Below are positions 1 to 6,882 of a stretch of 15,131 nucleotides of DNA, in pieces. Position numbers and translations under genes: made by a program. Position 1 is the first letter of the stretch, and each line of letters starts with the position of its first letter. Source of the stretch: an uncultured Oscillibacter sp. (GTDB lineage: Bacteria > Bacillota > Clostridia > Oscillospirales > Oscillospiraceae); contig CAAGJQ010000041.1 in NCBI GenBank assembly GCA_900770295.1, positions 1 to 15,131 on the forward strand, in the 5' to 3' direction. The notes under the pieces are model-generated. The model ran no database searches and had not been told where the DNA came from. It saw nothing but the letters and a program-made list of their open reading frames with translations.

Positions 1-601
1 CCACATGCAAAGCGGCAAGAAAATGCGCCTGAGCCAGCCCCAGCAGATGATGGCCGCCGAGCGGGAGATCGTGGAGGAGGCCTACGCCGGTGACATCATC
101 GGCGTGTTTGACCCCGGCCTGTTCTCCATTGGCGACACCATCACCGTGCCGGGAAAGAAGTTCCGCTACTCCGGCATCCCCACCTTTGAGCCGGAGCATT
201 TCATGCGGGTCAGCCCCAAGGACACCATGAAGCGCAAGCAGTTCATCAAGGGCACGGAGCAGATCGCCCAGGAGGGCGCCATCCAGATCTTCAAGATCCC
301 CGGCGCGGGCCTGGAGGAGGTCATTGTGGGCGTGGTGGGCACGCTGCAATTCGACGTGTTCGAGTACCGGATGAAGTCCGAGTACGGCGTGGACCTGTAT
401 ATGACCGGCCTGCCCTACGACCATCTGCGGCTCATCACCAACTGTCCCTGCCCGCCGGAGGACCTTGTGCTGTGCACCGGCTCCGCCATTCTGGAGGATT
501 TCAGGGGCCGCCTGCTGGTGGCCTTCGGCGGCGAGTGGTCCGTGGGCTTTTTGACCAAGCACAACCCCGGTCTGGAGCTGGCGGACTCCCTGTCCGTGTA
601 A
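1..601 (+). CDS. prfC: Peptide chain release factor 3 (RF3), C-terminal part; 5' end outside the window
   Basis: RF3 is a translational GTPase of the cytoplasm that recycles RF1/RF2 from the ribosome after peptide release. Only about 200 C-terminal codons are present. The reading frame is open from the first bases and ends at TAA 599-601, so the ATG at position 5 is an internal codon and not a start. The GTPase G motifs lie upstream of the window. What is visible matches the domain II end and domain III of RF3: the stretches EEAYAGDIIGVFDPG, SPKDTMKRKQFIKG, QEGAIQIF and VGTLQFDVFEYRMKSEYGV are strongly characteristic of this family and separate it from EF-G. The C-terminus runs somewhat past the usual final block and ends in ELADSLSV. 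A perfect terminator follows 16 bases after the stop, so this is the last gene of its transcript. Confidence 0.95.
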   Translation, partial: HMQSGKKMRLSQPQQMMAAEREIVEEAYAGDIIGVFDPGLFSIGDTITVPGKKFRYSGIPTFEPEHFMRVSPKDTMKRKQFIKGTEQIAQEGAIQIFKIPGAGLEEVIVGVVGTLQFDVFEYRMKSEYGVDLYMTGLPYDHLRLITNCPCPPEDLVLCTGSAILEDFRGRLLVAFGGEWSVGFLTKHNPGLELADSLSV

Positions 602-616
602 ACGCGTCTGTAGGAT

Positions 617-658
617 AAAGAGACGGTGAATGCCCGCTGGCATCCGCCGTCTCTTTTT
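617..658 (+). terminator. Rho-independent terminator of prfC
   Basis: A perfect 10-bp stem, AAAGAGACGG (617-626) with CCGTCTCTTT (647-656), is capped by an inner ATGCC/GGCAT stem (630-634 with 639-643). Five T residues (654-658) follow on the + strand. It lies just after the prfC stop and before the dehydrogenase promoter. Confidence 0.9.
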
Positions 659-691
659 GCCGCTTCCGGCATAAATCCCCGCAGGTTCCTC

Positions 692-720
692 TTTCCTTTT
701 GCGCCGTTCCGAATTATAAT
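692..720 (+). promoter_or_regulatory. Probable sigma-A promoter of the Gfo/Idh/MocA dehydrogenase
   Basis: A consensus -10 box TATAAT at 715-720 has a weak -35 (TTTCCT, 692-697) at 17-bp spacing. It sits downstream of the prfC terminator and 33 bases before the ATG at 754, giving a leader of only about 25 bases with a G-rich, weak ribosome binding site (GCGGGG, 741-746). Confidence 0.6.
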
Positions 721-753
721 GGGTGGGAAACATACGGAAAGCGGGGTCCCTGT

Positions 754-1773
754 ATGAAACCAGTCAAAATCGGCTCCGTCGGCCTGGGCCGTCTGGGCTA
801 TGAGCATGCGAAAAACCTGGCCACGCTTCTCCCCGGCTGCATTCTTCACGCCGTCTGCGATGTGGATGAAGCCCGCCTTCACTCCGTGGCGGAGGAGCTG
901 AATATCCCCCATATCTACACAGACTTCGCCGCCATGTGCGCGGACCCGGAGCTGGACGGCGTCGTCATCGTCTCCCCCTCCTTCCTCCATGTGGAGCAGA
1001 TCAAGATCGCCATGGAGCACGGCAAGCACGTTTTCTGTGAAAAGCCCCTGGGCATCGACGTGGCCCAGTGCAAGGAGGCGGAGAAGGTGGTGGAGGCCCA
1101 CCCGGAGCTGGTGTTCCAGCTGGGCTTCATGCGCCGGTTCGACCCCTCCTACGCCGAGGCCAAGCGCCGGGTGGACGCCGGGGAGATCGGCAAGGTGGTG
1201 CTGGTCCGCTCCTACACCCAGGACCCCCGCAGCACCATCGAGTCCACGCTGAAATTCGCGCCCCACTCCGGCGGGCAGTTCCTGGACATGTGCGTCCACG
1301 ACCTGGACCTGGTCCGCTGGTTCACCGGCTCTGGCATCCAGAATGTCTGGGCCATCGGCGGCGTGTTTGAATTCGACCTGTACAAGGAGCTGAACGACGC
1401 CGACAACGCCGCCGCCATGGTCCAGTGTGAGAACGGCGCCATGGGCTTCCTGTTCACCAACCGCACCCACGCGGCGGGCTGCAATGTGGAGACGGAGATC
1501 GTGGGCACCCGGGGCACTCTGCGCATCGCCCCCGTGGGCGCCCGGGACCTGCTGCAGATCGTGGACGAGCACGGCGCCCGGCAGGAGTACTATCCGGACT
1601 TCATGTCCCGCTGGCACACCGCCTTCCTGGCGGAGATGCAGGCCTTCACCGACCACATCCGCAACGGCACCCACCCGGCAGACCTGACGGTGTACGACGG
1701 CACCGCCGTATCCGAGGTGGCCTACCGCTGCAAGGATTCCTTCGAGACCGGGAAGATGCTCCCCATCCGCTGA
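754..1773 (+). CDS. Gfo/Idh/MocA-family NAD(P)-dependent oxidoreductase, inositol 2-dehydrogenase-like
   Basis: The 339-residue length is normal for this family, whose members oxidise or reduce sugars and cyclitols in the cytoplasm using NAD(P). An N-terminal Rossmann fold is shown by GLGRLG at residues 10-15 and an acidic residue at the end of the second strand (CDVDEA). The EKP signature is at 96-98, with the proton-relay lysine at K97. The C-terminal substrate domain carries GGQFLDMCVHD with D178 and H182, the Asp/His pair that in IolG-type inositol dehydrogenases completes the catalytic triad. This supports a myo- or scyllo-inositol dehydrogenase, but substrate cannot be fixed from sequence in this promiscuous family. 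No other inositol catabolism gene is in the window. The gene stands alone between its own promoter and a bidirectional terminator. The iolG name is deliberately not assigned. Confidence 0.88.
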   Translation: MKPVKIGSVGLGRLGYEHAKNLATLLPGCILHAVCDVDEARLHSVAEELNIPHIYTDFAAMCADPELDGVVIVSPSFLHVEQIKIAMEHGKHVFCEKPLGIDVAQCKEAEKVVEAHPELVFQLGFMRRFDPSYAEAKRRVDAGEIGKVVLVRSYTQDPRSTIESTLKFAPHSGGQFLDMCVHDLDLVRWFTGSGIQNVWAIGGVFEFDLYKELNDADNAAAMVQCENGAMGFLFTNRTHAAGCNVETEIVGTRGTLRIAPVGARDLLQIVDEHGARQEYYPDFMSRWHTAFLAEMQAFTDHIRNGTHPADLTVYDGTAVSEVAYRCKDSFETGKMLPIR

Positions 1774-1797
1774 GGGTCCGGAGAACAGAAAAGAGAC

Positions 1798-1833
1798 AAA
1801 AGCAGGAGAAAACAGCCGTTTCCTCCTGCTTTT
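1798..1833. terminator. Bidirectional terminator between convergent genes
   Basis: An 11-bp perfect stem AAAAGCAGGAG (1798-1808) pairs with CTCCTGCTTTT (1823-1833) around a 14-base loop. T residues follow on the + strand (1830-1834). On the - strand the run reads TTTTGTCTCTTTT. It can end both the dehydrogenase gene (+) and the TPM-protein operon (-, stop at 1848). Confidence 0.85.
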
Positions 1834-1847
1834 TATTGCAAAGGGTA

Positions 1848-3008
1848 TTACCGGCGTCCGCCGCCTCTGGCACCGCCGCCAAAGGAGCCGCCTCCGCCGA
1901 AGCCGCCCCGGCTGCCGCCGAAACCGCCGCCGAAGCTGCCGCCTCCGCCGAAACCACCCCGGCTGCCGCCGCTGAAGCCCCCGAAGGAGCCTCCTCCGCC
2001 AAAGCTGCCACGGCTGCCGCCGCCGCTGCCGAAGGAGCCGCCGCCAAAGGGCGTGCTGCCCCGGGAGCCGCCGGTGGGTGTTCTGGGGCCGCTGCTGCTT
2101 CTGGGCGGTCTGGGCGCCGGACCGGAGCCGCCGCCTCTGGGGGGCGGAGGAGCGCCGGGGCCGCCTCTGGGCGGCTTGGGGGGCGGGGGCGGTCTGCGCC
2201 GCCGGGGCCGTCCCCAGAAGATCGGATAGTACCGCACCGTGGGGATGCCCATACCGGGCATCATGTAGCGCCGCCGGTAGCGGTTGTACCGCATCCGGTC
2301 CAGGATGACCCAGATGACGAACAGGACGACCAGCAACAGGAGCAGCTTCACCAGCAATGACCCAAAGGTGGGGGCCACGTAGCCGGTGGTCTGGGTGTAA
2401 TATCCGTCGCCGGCGGAATAGGTCTCCCGGACCACGGGAATGTAGTTCTCCTTCACGGCCACGCCGTAAAAGTCCGCGAACCAGCCAGCATAGGCGTCGA
2501 AGGTCTTTTCCACGCCGGCGTCGTAGTCCTCCCGGGCGAAGTCGCTCTCCATGTAGTAGTACAGCAGGCTGTTCAGCTCGTCGCCGTACTTGTACAGGCC
2601 ATCGCCGTAGGCCGCGCCGTAGTCGCCTTTCAGGCCGTTCTGGGCGATGTCGTCCAGAGCCAGCACCATGACGATGCCGTTGTTCCGCTCGGCGGAGCCC
2701 ACGCCGTACTGGTTGCCCAGGTTTGCGGCGTAGTCCACGATATCCGTGCCGTTGGTGGAGTTCACCGTCACCACCATGATCTGCGCGCCGGTCTGGGCGA
2801 ACAGGGACGCGTTCATGGCGTCGATGTGCTCCATGGTCTTGTCGGTCAGGACTCCGGCGTGGTCATAGACATACGTATAGGTGCCCACCACGGCGGTGGA
2901 GGGCTCGCTGGTGTCCGCGGGTTTCCGTGCCTGGCCCAGCAGGATACCGGCCAGAATGGCCAGCACCATGACAACCGCCGCCACGGAGCGCTTCTGGAAA
3001 ATTTTCAT
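1848..3008 (-). CDS. TPM-domain membrane protein with long Gly/Pro-rich C-terminal tail
   Basis: The protein has 386 residues in the order: signal anchor or signal peptide (about 8-25), extracytoplasmic TPM domain (about 45-185, beginning YVYDHAGVLTD and including AQTGAQIMVVTVNS and ERNNGIVMVLAL), a linker, a second membrane helix (217-236), a basic cluster (239-247), then a Pro/Arg and Gly/Ser-rich tail (265-386). TPM domains (YgcG/Psb32 type) are linked to photosystem repair and phosphatase activity in plants, and are of unknown role in most bacteria. The ATG at 3006-3008 is preferred because AAGGA (3016-3020) lies 7 bases upstream; an in-frame TTG two codons earlier is too close to it. It is the last gene of the operon after telA (61-bp gap). 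The Gly-rich tail after a second membrane helix is common among bacterial TPM proteins. Confidence 0.85.
   Translation of the reverse strand: MKIFQKRSVAAVVMVLAILAGILLGQARKPADTSEPSTAVVGTYTYVYDHAGVLTDKTMEHIDAMNASLFAQTGAQIMVVTVNSTNGTDIVDYAANLGNQYGVGSAERNNGIVMVLALDDIAQNGLKGDYGAAYGDGLYKYGDELNSLLYYYMESDFAREDYDAGVEKTFDAYAGWFADFYGVAVKENYIPVVRETYSAGDGYYTQTTGYVAPTFGSLLVKLLLLLVVLFVIWVILDRMRYNRYRRRYMMPGMGIPTVRYYPIFWGRPRRRRPPPPPKPPRGGPGAPPPPRGGGSGPAPRPPRSSSGPRTPTGGSRGSTPFGGGSFGSGGGSRGSFGGGGSFGGFSGGSRGGFGGGGSFGGGFGGSRGGFGGGGSFGGGARGGGRR
1869..2021 (-). repeat. Three 51-bp tandem repeats encoding 17-residue Gly/Ser/Phe units
   Basis: The end of the TPM-protein gene holds three in-frame 17-residue units (2021-1971, 1970-1920, 1919-1869 on the - strand). 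Each begins GGSRG and contains FGGGGSFGG. The second and third units differ only in the last residue (F or A); the first differs at a few positions. The DNA copies differ mostly at third codon positions, so the repeat is not a very recent expansion. Confidence 0.75.
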
Positions 3009-3069
3009 AGGCAAATCCTTCTTTGTTCTAAGCGCAGGCGAAACGGGCCGTGAAAGGTCCGTCCCCCCT

Positions 3070-4254
3070 TTAATTGTGCAGCTCCATCAGCTTCCGCTTC
3101 AGCTCGCCCTCGATCTTGCCCAGCTCGACCTCGGCTTCCCTCCGCTTCTGGGCGCCCTCCCGCTGGATGTTCAGCACCTCGTCCAGGGTGTCGATCAGCT
3201 GCTGGTTCGTGCGCTGGAGGGTCTCGATGTCCACGATGCTGCGCTCCGCCTCCTTGGCGGTCTGGATGGTGCCCATCTTCAGCATGTCGGCGTTCTTCTT
3301 CAAAAGCTCGTTGGTCATCTCCGTGACGGCGCTCTGGGCGGCGGTGGCCTGCCGGCCGTGCTCCATGCCCAGGGCCAGCACCATCTGGCTCTTCCACAGG
3401 GGGATGGTGTTCACCAGCGAGGACTGGATCTTCTCCACCATCAGGGTGTCGTTGTTTTGCAGCAGGCGGGTCTGGGGACCCATCTGAACGGAGATCATGC
3501 GGGTCAGCTCCAGGTCGTGGAGCTTCTTCTCAAAGCGCTCGCACATCTGGACCTTGTCGTTGTAGGCCTGGGCGTCCTCCTGGGCGCCGGTCTGCTCGGC
3601 CTTGGCCCGCAGCGCGGGCAGTTCGGTGGAGCGGACCTCCTCCAGCTTCTTCTTGCCCGCCAGGATGTACATGGTCAGCTCCTTGTAGTATTTCAGGTTC
3701 AGCTCATACATCTGGTCGAACATCGCCACGTCCTTCAGCAGCGTCACCTGATGCTGCTCCAGCTCCCGGGCGATCTTGTCCACATTGCTCTCCACCTTGG
3801 CGTACTGGGCCTTCATGGTCTCCAGCTTGTTGCCGGCCTTCTTGAACTTACCGAACAGGCCCTTCTTCTCCTCTTCCTCGCCGAAGCCCTTCAGCTCCAC
3901 CACCAGCTCGGAGAGGGACTTGCCCACCTCGCCCAGGTCCTTGGTGCGGACGGAGGACAGGGCGCTTTCGGAAAAGCTGGCCACGTTCTTCTGGGCGGCG
4001 GCGCCGTACTGCAAAATCATGTTGGAGTCCATGATGTCGATCTTCCTGGAGAACTCCTCCACGGCCTTCTTCTCCGCCTCGGAGAGCATACTGTCGTCCA
4101 GCTTCACCGGCTCGGCGGCGGGCTTTTCAGGCGCCGGCGCGGCGGGCGTGGCGGGAGCCGACGGCTCCAGGGTCAGGGTGGGGACCTCCTCCGCCGCGGC
4201 GGCGGTGTCCGGCGTCAGGGTCAGCTCGGGCATCATATTCTTCTCATCAGCCAT
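3070..4254 (-). CDS. TelA/YaaN-family protein (toxic anion resistance family)
   Basis: The 394-residue cytoplasmic protein belongs to the TelA family (PF05816), named for tellurite resistance in some plasmids; chromosomal copies such as B. subtilis YaaN have an uncertain envelope or stress role. It has an acidic, Ala/Pro-rich N-terminal tail (1-50) followed by a mostly helical, coiled-coil-rich body. Family-typical stretches include KLETMKAQY, LKDVAMFDQMYELN, MSVQ-like MISVQMGPQTRLLQNND and NTIPLWKSQMVLAL. I chose the ATG at 4252-4254: GGAGGA (4262-4267) is exactly 7 bases upstream. The in-frame ATG at 4267-4269 overlaps that ribosome binding site and lacks one of its own. It sits between xpaC (67-bp gap) and the TPM gene (61-bp gap) on the same strand. 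Confidence 0.92.
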   Translation of the reverse strand: MADEKNMMPELTLTPDTAAAAEEVPTLTLEPSAPATPAAPAPEKPAAEPVKLDDSMLSEAEKKAVEEFSRKIDIMDSNMILQYGAAAQKNVASFSESALSSVRTKDLGEVGKSLSELVVELKGFGEEEEKKGLFGKFKKAGNKLETMKAQYAKVESNVDKIARELEQHQVTLLKDVAMFDQMYELNLKYYKELTMYILAGKKKLEEVRSTELPALRAKAEQTGAQEDAQAYNDKVQMCERFEKKLHDLELTRMISVQMGPQTRLLQNNDTLMVEKIQSSLVNTIPLWKSQMVLALGMEHGRQATAAQSAVTEMTNELLKKNADMLKMGTIQTAKEAERSIVDIETLQRTNQQLIDTLDEVLNIQREGAQKRREAEVELGKIEGELKRKLMELHN

Positions 4255-4321
4255 GGTTTCTTCCTCCATTTATCGTTCAGTTGAATTGATTCGCCACACA
4301 CGAAATTCTTTTTTCCGGTCC

Positions 4322-5029
4322 TCACAGTTCCAGCCTGATGTCGGTGCCGTCCGTCGTCTCCGCCTTCAGGGGCTGGCCCGTCAGGCCCTCCCGGGCCATC
4401 ATGGTCTCCAGCACCGTGATATCCGTGGAGATGTCCAGGGCCTCGGAGCCGTACAGGCTGTCCAGCTGCTTTTCAAAGGCCGCCACCACAGTGCGCATCA
4501 TGCCCTCCACCTTGGCCAGGGTGGAGTCGATGTTCTCGCCGGAGACGCCGGCGGCGCTCATCCGGTCATAGCTGTTCAGCAGCTTCAGCGTGGTGGGCAG
4601 GTAGTAGTCCATGAAGCGCCGAATCTGGGGCAGCTTCTTGGGGTCCCGCTTCACCTCGTCGAAGATCTTCTGGGACACCTGCTCCAGCCGCACGATATCG
4701 GCGGAGATGCCGGGGTCCGCGATGTTGTCGTCCAGCCGCTTCATCTCCTGGATGGCCAGGCGGCCGTCCTTGAGCATCTTGTCCAGCTCCGGGTTGCCGG
4801 TGGACTCCTCCTTGGGTTTTTCCACCGCCTTGGGCGCGGCCTGCTGGTCGCCGCCCACCGTGCCCGCGTTTTTGCAGATGGCGTTCACGGCGAAGAACAC
4901 CGCCGCCGACGCCGCGGCCAGCAGGGCATAGTGCAGCGGGGCGTACAGCGGGAACAGCAATCCGTAGGCCACCCACAGCACCGCCACCGCGTAAAAGGGC
5001 GCCACGGGCTTGCGCGTACTCGTCTCCAT
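4322..5029 (-). CDS. XpaC-family membrane protein (5-bromo-4-chloroindolyl phosphate hydrolysis family)
   Basis: This 235-residue protein has two membrane helices near the N-terminus (about 11-29 and 34-51) and a long helical cytoplasmic part. Recognisable XpaC-type sequence includes NPELDKMLKDGR, EVSQKIFDEV-like LEQVSQKIFDEV and RRFMDYYLPTTLKLLNSYD. The family name comes from an old indicator-dye phenotype in B. subtilis; a hydrolase activity has not been established for the family as far as I know. The ATG at 5027-5029 has AAAGGAGG 7 bases upstream. It is the first gene of the leftward xpaC-telA-TPM operon, and adjacency of xpaC to a telA homologue is known from B. subtilis (xpaC-yaaN), which supports a joint function. 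Confidence 0.88.
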   Translation of the reverse strand: METSTRKPVAPFYAVAVLWVAYGLLFPLYAPLHYALLAAASAAVFFAVNAICKNAGTVGGDQQAAPKAVEKPKEESTGNPELDKMLKDGRLAIQEMKRLDDNIADPGISADIVRLEQVSQKIFDEVKRDPKKLPQIRRFMDYYLPTTLKLLNSYDRMSAAGVSGENIDSTLAKVEGMMRTVVAAFEKQLDSLYGSEALDISTDITVLETMMAREGLTGQPLKAETTDGTDIRLEL

Positions 5030-5069
5030 GAGCAGACCTCCTTTGGGTCAAATGATCTGTAATGGGAAT

Positions 5070-5099
5070 ATTATACCCCCGTCAGGGCAATGCGGTCAA
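5070..5099 (-). promoter_or_regulatory. Sigma-A promoter of the xpaC-telA-TPM operon
   Basis: On the - strand TTGACC (-35, 5094-5099) and a consensus TATAAT (-10, 5070-5075) are separated by 18 bp. The -10 is about 40 bases upstream of the xpaC start, and a terminator for the preceding leftward gene lies just upstream (5126-5158). Confidence 0.8.
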
Positions 5100-5125
5100 G
5101 GCGGGGCAACTGTAAAATAGATGTG

Positions 5126-5158
5126 AACAAAGAGGCGTCTCTTCGCAAGAGACGCCTC
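5126..5158 (-). terminator. Terminator of the DUF6512 gene
   Basis: A perfect 12-bp stem, GAGGCGTCTCTT (5132-5143) with AAGAGACGCCTC (5147-5158), has a 3-base loop. On the - strand it is followed by TTTGTT (5126-5131). It lies 3 bases after the stop of the leftward membrane protein gene and upstream of the xpaC promoter. Confidence 0.85.
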
Positions 5159-5161
5159 CGG

Positions 5162-5698
5162 TCATGGGATTCCGAATTGATTTGTCACCGGGTCCCGCCA
5201 CAGGGCCAGATGGACCGGCCGGAACGTGCACCACACGAAGCAGAACGCCAGGGCCCACAGTGCCGCCAGCCCCAGAAGCTGCTGCCAAGGCTGGGAGAGC
5301 CTGCCCCGCCGCAGCAGGGAGAAGTCCGCCAGAAAGGCCCCCAGGTCCGCCAGGAAGAACACCGCGACGTCCGCCCACATCACGTGATACCCCAGGACGC
5401 CGGTGTAGGTGTAGAACAGCACCGGGATCAGGGCCAGCCCCGTCAGGGTGCTGACGGCCCGCGCCGCCGGGAGGTTCGGGTAGTTCCTCCCCATCAGGCA
5501 GAACTGGACCATGGAGAACAGAAACAGGGGAAAAAACAGCAGCTTCATGTGCTCCCAGGTGGACTCGTTGACGGCGGAGAAGGCCGCCGCCAGCACGCTG
5601 CCGCCGCTCCACTCGTACACAAAGTGGAGCAGCGTCCCCGCCGCCCCCGTAAACACAAATCCCGCCAGTTCCCAGAAAAACAGGTGTTTCCGCATCAT
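5162..5698 (-). CDS. DUF6512-like integral membrane protein of unknown function
   Basis: The protein has about 178 residues with roughly five hydrophobic segments: FFWELAGFVFTGAAGTLLHF, KLLFFPLFLFSMVQF, LTGLALIPVLFYTY, a segment in the ADVAVFFLADLGAFLADF region, and QLLGLAALWALAFCFVW. The block FSAVNESTWEHMKLLF between helices 1 and 2, with charged and polar residues in a hydrophobic setting, looks like the conserved core of the family. The frame is open upstream to 5749, but those codons encode a terminator hairpin. I therefore take the tandem ATG-ATG at 5698/5695 behind GGGGGG (5701-5706) as the start; the second ATG has the better spacing. Function is unknown. The family call is by recollection of the NESTWEH pattern and is moderately sure. 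Confidence 0.7.
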   Translation of the reverse strand: MMRKHLFFWELAGFVFTGAAGTLLHFVYEWSGGSVLAAAFSAVNESTWEHMKLLFFPLFLFSMVQFCLMGRNYPNLPAARAVSTLTGLALIPVLFYTYTGVLGYHVMWADVAVFFLADLGAFLADFSLLRRGRLSQPWQQLLGLAALWALAFCFVWCTFRPVHLALWRDPVTNQFGIP

Positions 5699-5715
5699 AT
5701 CCCCCCTGAAACGCG

Positions 5716-5746
5716 AAAAAAGAACCGCGGCCCGGGGCCGCAGTTC
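5716..5746 (-). terminator. Terminator after azlD, directly in front of the DUF6512 gene
   Basis: On the - strand an 11-bp stem GAACTGCGGCC (5746-5736) pairs with GGCCGCGGTTC (5732-5722) with one G-U pair and a 3-base loop. Six T residues (5721-5716) follow. It ends the murI-argS-azlCD transcript and lies only 17 bases upstream of the next start codon. Confidence 0.85.
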
Positions 5747-5788
5747 CATTCTGTGCGGGTTATGGAGGATTTATGCGCGGAAAATCCG

Positions 5789-6124
5789 TCAGGCAAAGAT
5801 CACCTGCACCAGAAGCATATACACCGCCGTGCCGCCGGCGATGGAGAGCAGCACGTTGTTCTTCCAGCGGTGCAGTAGCACCACAGCGGCAATGGCGATC
5901 AGCTCCGGCGCGCCGTGGGGCGCGGCCAGCCAGGTGACGCCTTTCAGGCAGTAGACCACCAGCAGCCCCATGGTGGCTGGGGGCAGGACCTTCCCCAGAT
6001 ACGTCACCACCGCCGGCGGCTCCCGGTCCTCCGGGAACAGCCAGAAGGGCAGCCAGCGGGTGATCTGGGTCCCGGCGGCCACGGCCAGAATGATGGCTGC
6101 GGTCTGTAACGGCGTCAGGTACAC
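5789..6124 (-). CDS. azlD: Branched-chain amino acid exporter small subunit AzlD
   Basis: This 111-residue membrane protein has about four hydrophobic helices and the family features TRWLPFWLFP near residue 25 and a following KVLPPATMGLLVVYCL segment. AzlD is the small partner of AzlC, and together they form an LIV-E type exporter of branched-chain amino acids (and azaleucine) in the cytoplasmic membrane. The frame is open further upstream, but upstream residues are Arg/Gly-rich antisense-like sequence. The GTG at 6122-6124 has GGAGG (6133-6137) 8 bases upstream and gives the normal family length. It overlaps the azlC stop (6115-6117) by 10 bases, so translation is probably coupled. It is the last gene of the leftward cluster before the terminator at 5716-5746. 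Confidence 0.9.
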   Translation of the reverse strand: MYLTPLQTAAIILAVAAGTQITRWLPFWLFPEDREPPAVVTYLGKVLPPATMGLLVVYCLKGVTWLAAPHGAPELIAIAAVVLLHRWKNNVLLSIAGGTAVYMLLVQVIFA

Positions 6125-6819
6125 AGGTGCTTCCTCCCTCCCAGCAGCACCGCCAGGATCAACACCATGGCGGGGATGACCAGATTGTCCGCTCCGAAAA
6201 CGGCCAGGCTCACGGCGGCGCAGGCCAGGCCGATGACGCCGAAGGGCCGGTTCTCCTTCTTCTTCCACTGCTCCAGAAACAGCACCACAAACAGCGCCGT
6301 CAGGGCGAAGTCCAGGCCCGTGGTGTCAAAGGTGAGGAAGCGTCCCAGAAGGCCCCCCAGCGCCGTGGCCCCCACCCAGTAGAGGTAGTCCAGCAGGGTG
6401 ATCCAGAGGTAGAAGTCCTTCCGCTCCACGCCCTCCGGCGGGTCCAGGGTGGAGACCAGGGAAAAGGTCTCGTCGCACAGGGCGAACACCAGGAAAAACC
6501 GGGCCTTGCCCAGCCCCTTGTACTTATCCAGCATGGAGAGGCCGTAAAACATGTGGCGGGCGTTCACCATCAGGGCCAGCAAAAACGCCTGTAACGGGTC
6601 AAAGGCGGACACCAGCAGCGTGATGGCCACATACTGCATGCTGCCGCCGAAGCCGATGGCGCTCATCAGGGTGGACCACAGGGGGCCATAGCCGTTGGTC
6701 TGCATCAGCAAGCCGTAGGCCAAGCCCAGGCACAGAAAGCCCGTCAGCACCGGGACGGTGGCGGGAAAGGCGGCTCTCAGCGCCGCCCATGGATTCGGTT
6801 TTTCACGCAGACGCTCCAT
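6115..6819 (-). CDS. azlC: Branched-chain amino acid exporter large subunit AzlC
   Basis: The 234-residue multi-helix membrane protein is of normal AzlC length. Family-typical sequence includes LGLAYG (31-36), FGGSMQY (57-63), the strongly conserved NARHMFYG (86-93) and DETFSL in the middle of the protein. With AzlD it exports leucine, isoleucine and valine and their analogues. The ATG at 6817-6819 has TAGGAGGA 6 bases upstream. It follows argS after 63 bases that hold a GC-rich hairpin and a small palindrome but no clear promoter, so it may be read from the murI promoter, from an undetected promoter, or be controlled at the hairpin. Confidence 0.93.
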   Translation of the reverse strand: MERLREKPNPWAALRAAFPATVPVLTGFLCLGLAYGLLMQTNGYGPLWSTLMSAIGFGGSMQYVAITLLVSAFDPLQAFLLALMVNARHMFYGLSMLDKYKGLGKARFFLVFALCDETFSLVSTLDPPEGVERKDFYLWITLLDYLYWVGATALGGLLGRFLTFDTTGLDFALTALFVVLFLEQWKKKENRPFGVIGLACAAVSLAVFGADNLVIPAMVLILAVLLGGRKHLCT

Positions 6820-6836
6820 TGCGTCCTCCTAAAACA

Positions 6837-6876
6837 TATCATGATACAGCAGGGCGGGAGTCCGCCTCCCGCCCTG
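6837..6876 (-). other. Stem-loop and 10-bp palindrome in the argS-azlC gap
   Basis: An 11-bp perfect stem, CAGGGCGGGAG (6850-6860) with CTCCCGCCCTG (6866-6876), has a 5-base loop. On the - strand it is followed by CTGTATCATG and not by a T-run, so it is not a standard terminator for argS. The palindrome TATCATGATA (6837-6846) lies directly after it. The stem may be an mRNA-stability or processing element, a weak terminator, or part of azlCD control. Confidence 0.5.
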
Positions 6877-6882
6877 TGCGTT

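Noticed and set aside
415..1674. 419-codon open frame on the - strand opposite the dehydrogenase
   Set aside because: It is the antisense shadow of the dehydrogenase and the prfC end. It runs through the prfC terminator and the dehydrogenase promoter.
1850..2260. CRISPR array or satellite DNA in the GC-rich repeat region
   Set aside because: The 51-bp periodicity is in frame with a protein-coding gene, with third-position differences and no unique spacers.
3070..4254. Plasmid-borne tellurite resistance locus
   Set aside because: There is a TelA homologue, but no kilA, terZABCDE or mobility genes. The xpaC-telA arrangement is a normal chromosomal one in Firmicutes.
2881..4284. 467-codon open frame on the + strand opposite telA
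   Set aside because: It is Leu/His/Gly-rich antisense shadow sequence of telA without recognisable domain or ribosome binding site.
3776..5062. 428-codon open frame on the + strand opposite telA and xpaC
   Set aside because: It is antisense to two family-recognised genes and has no own signals.
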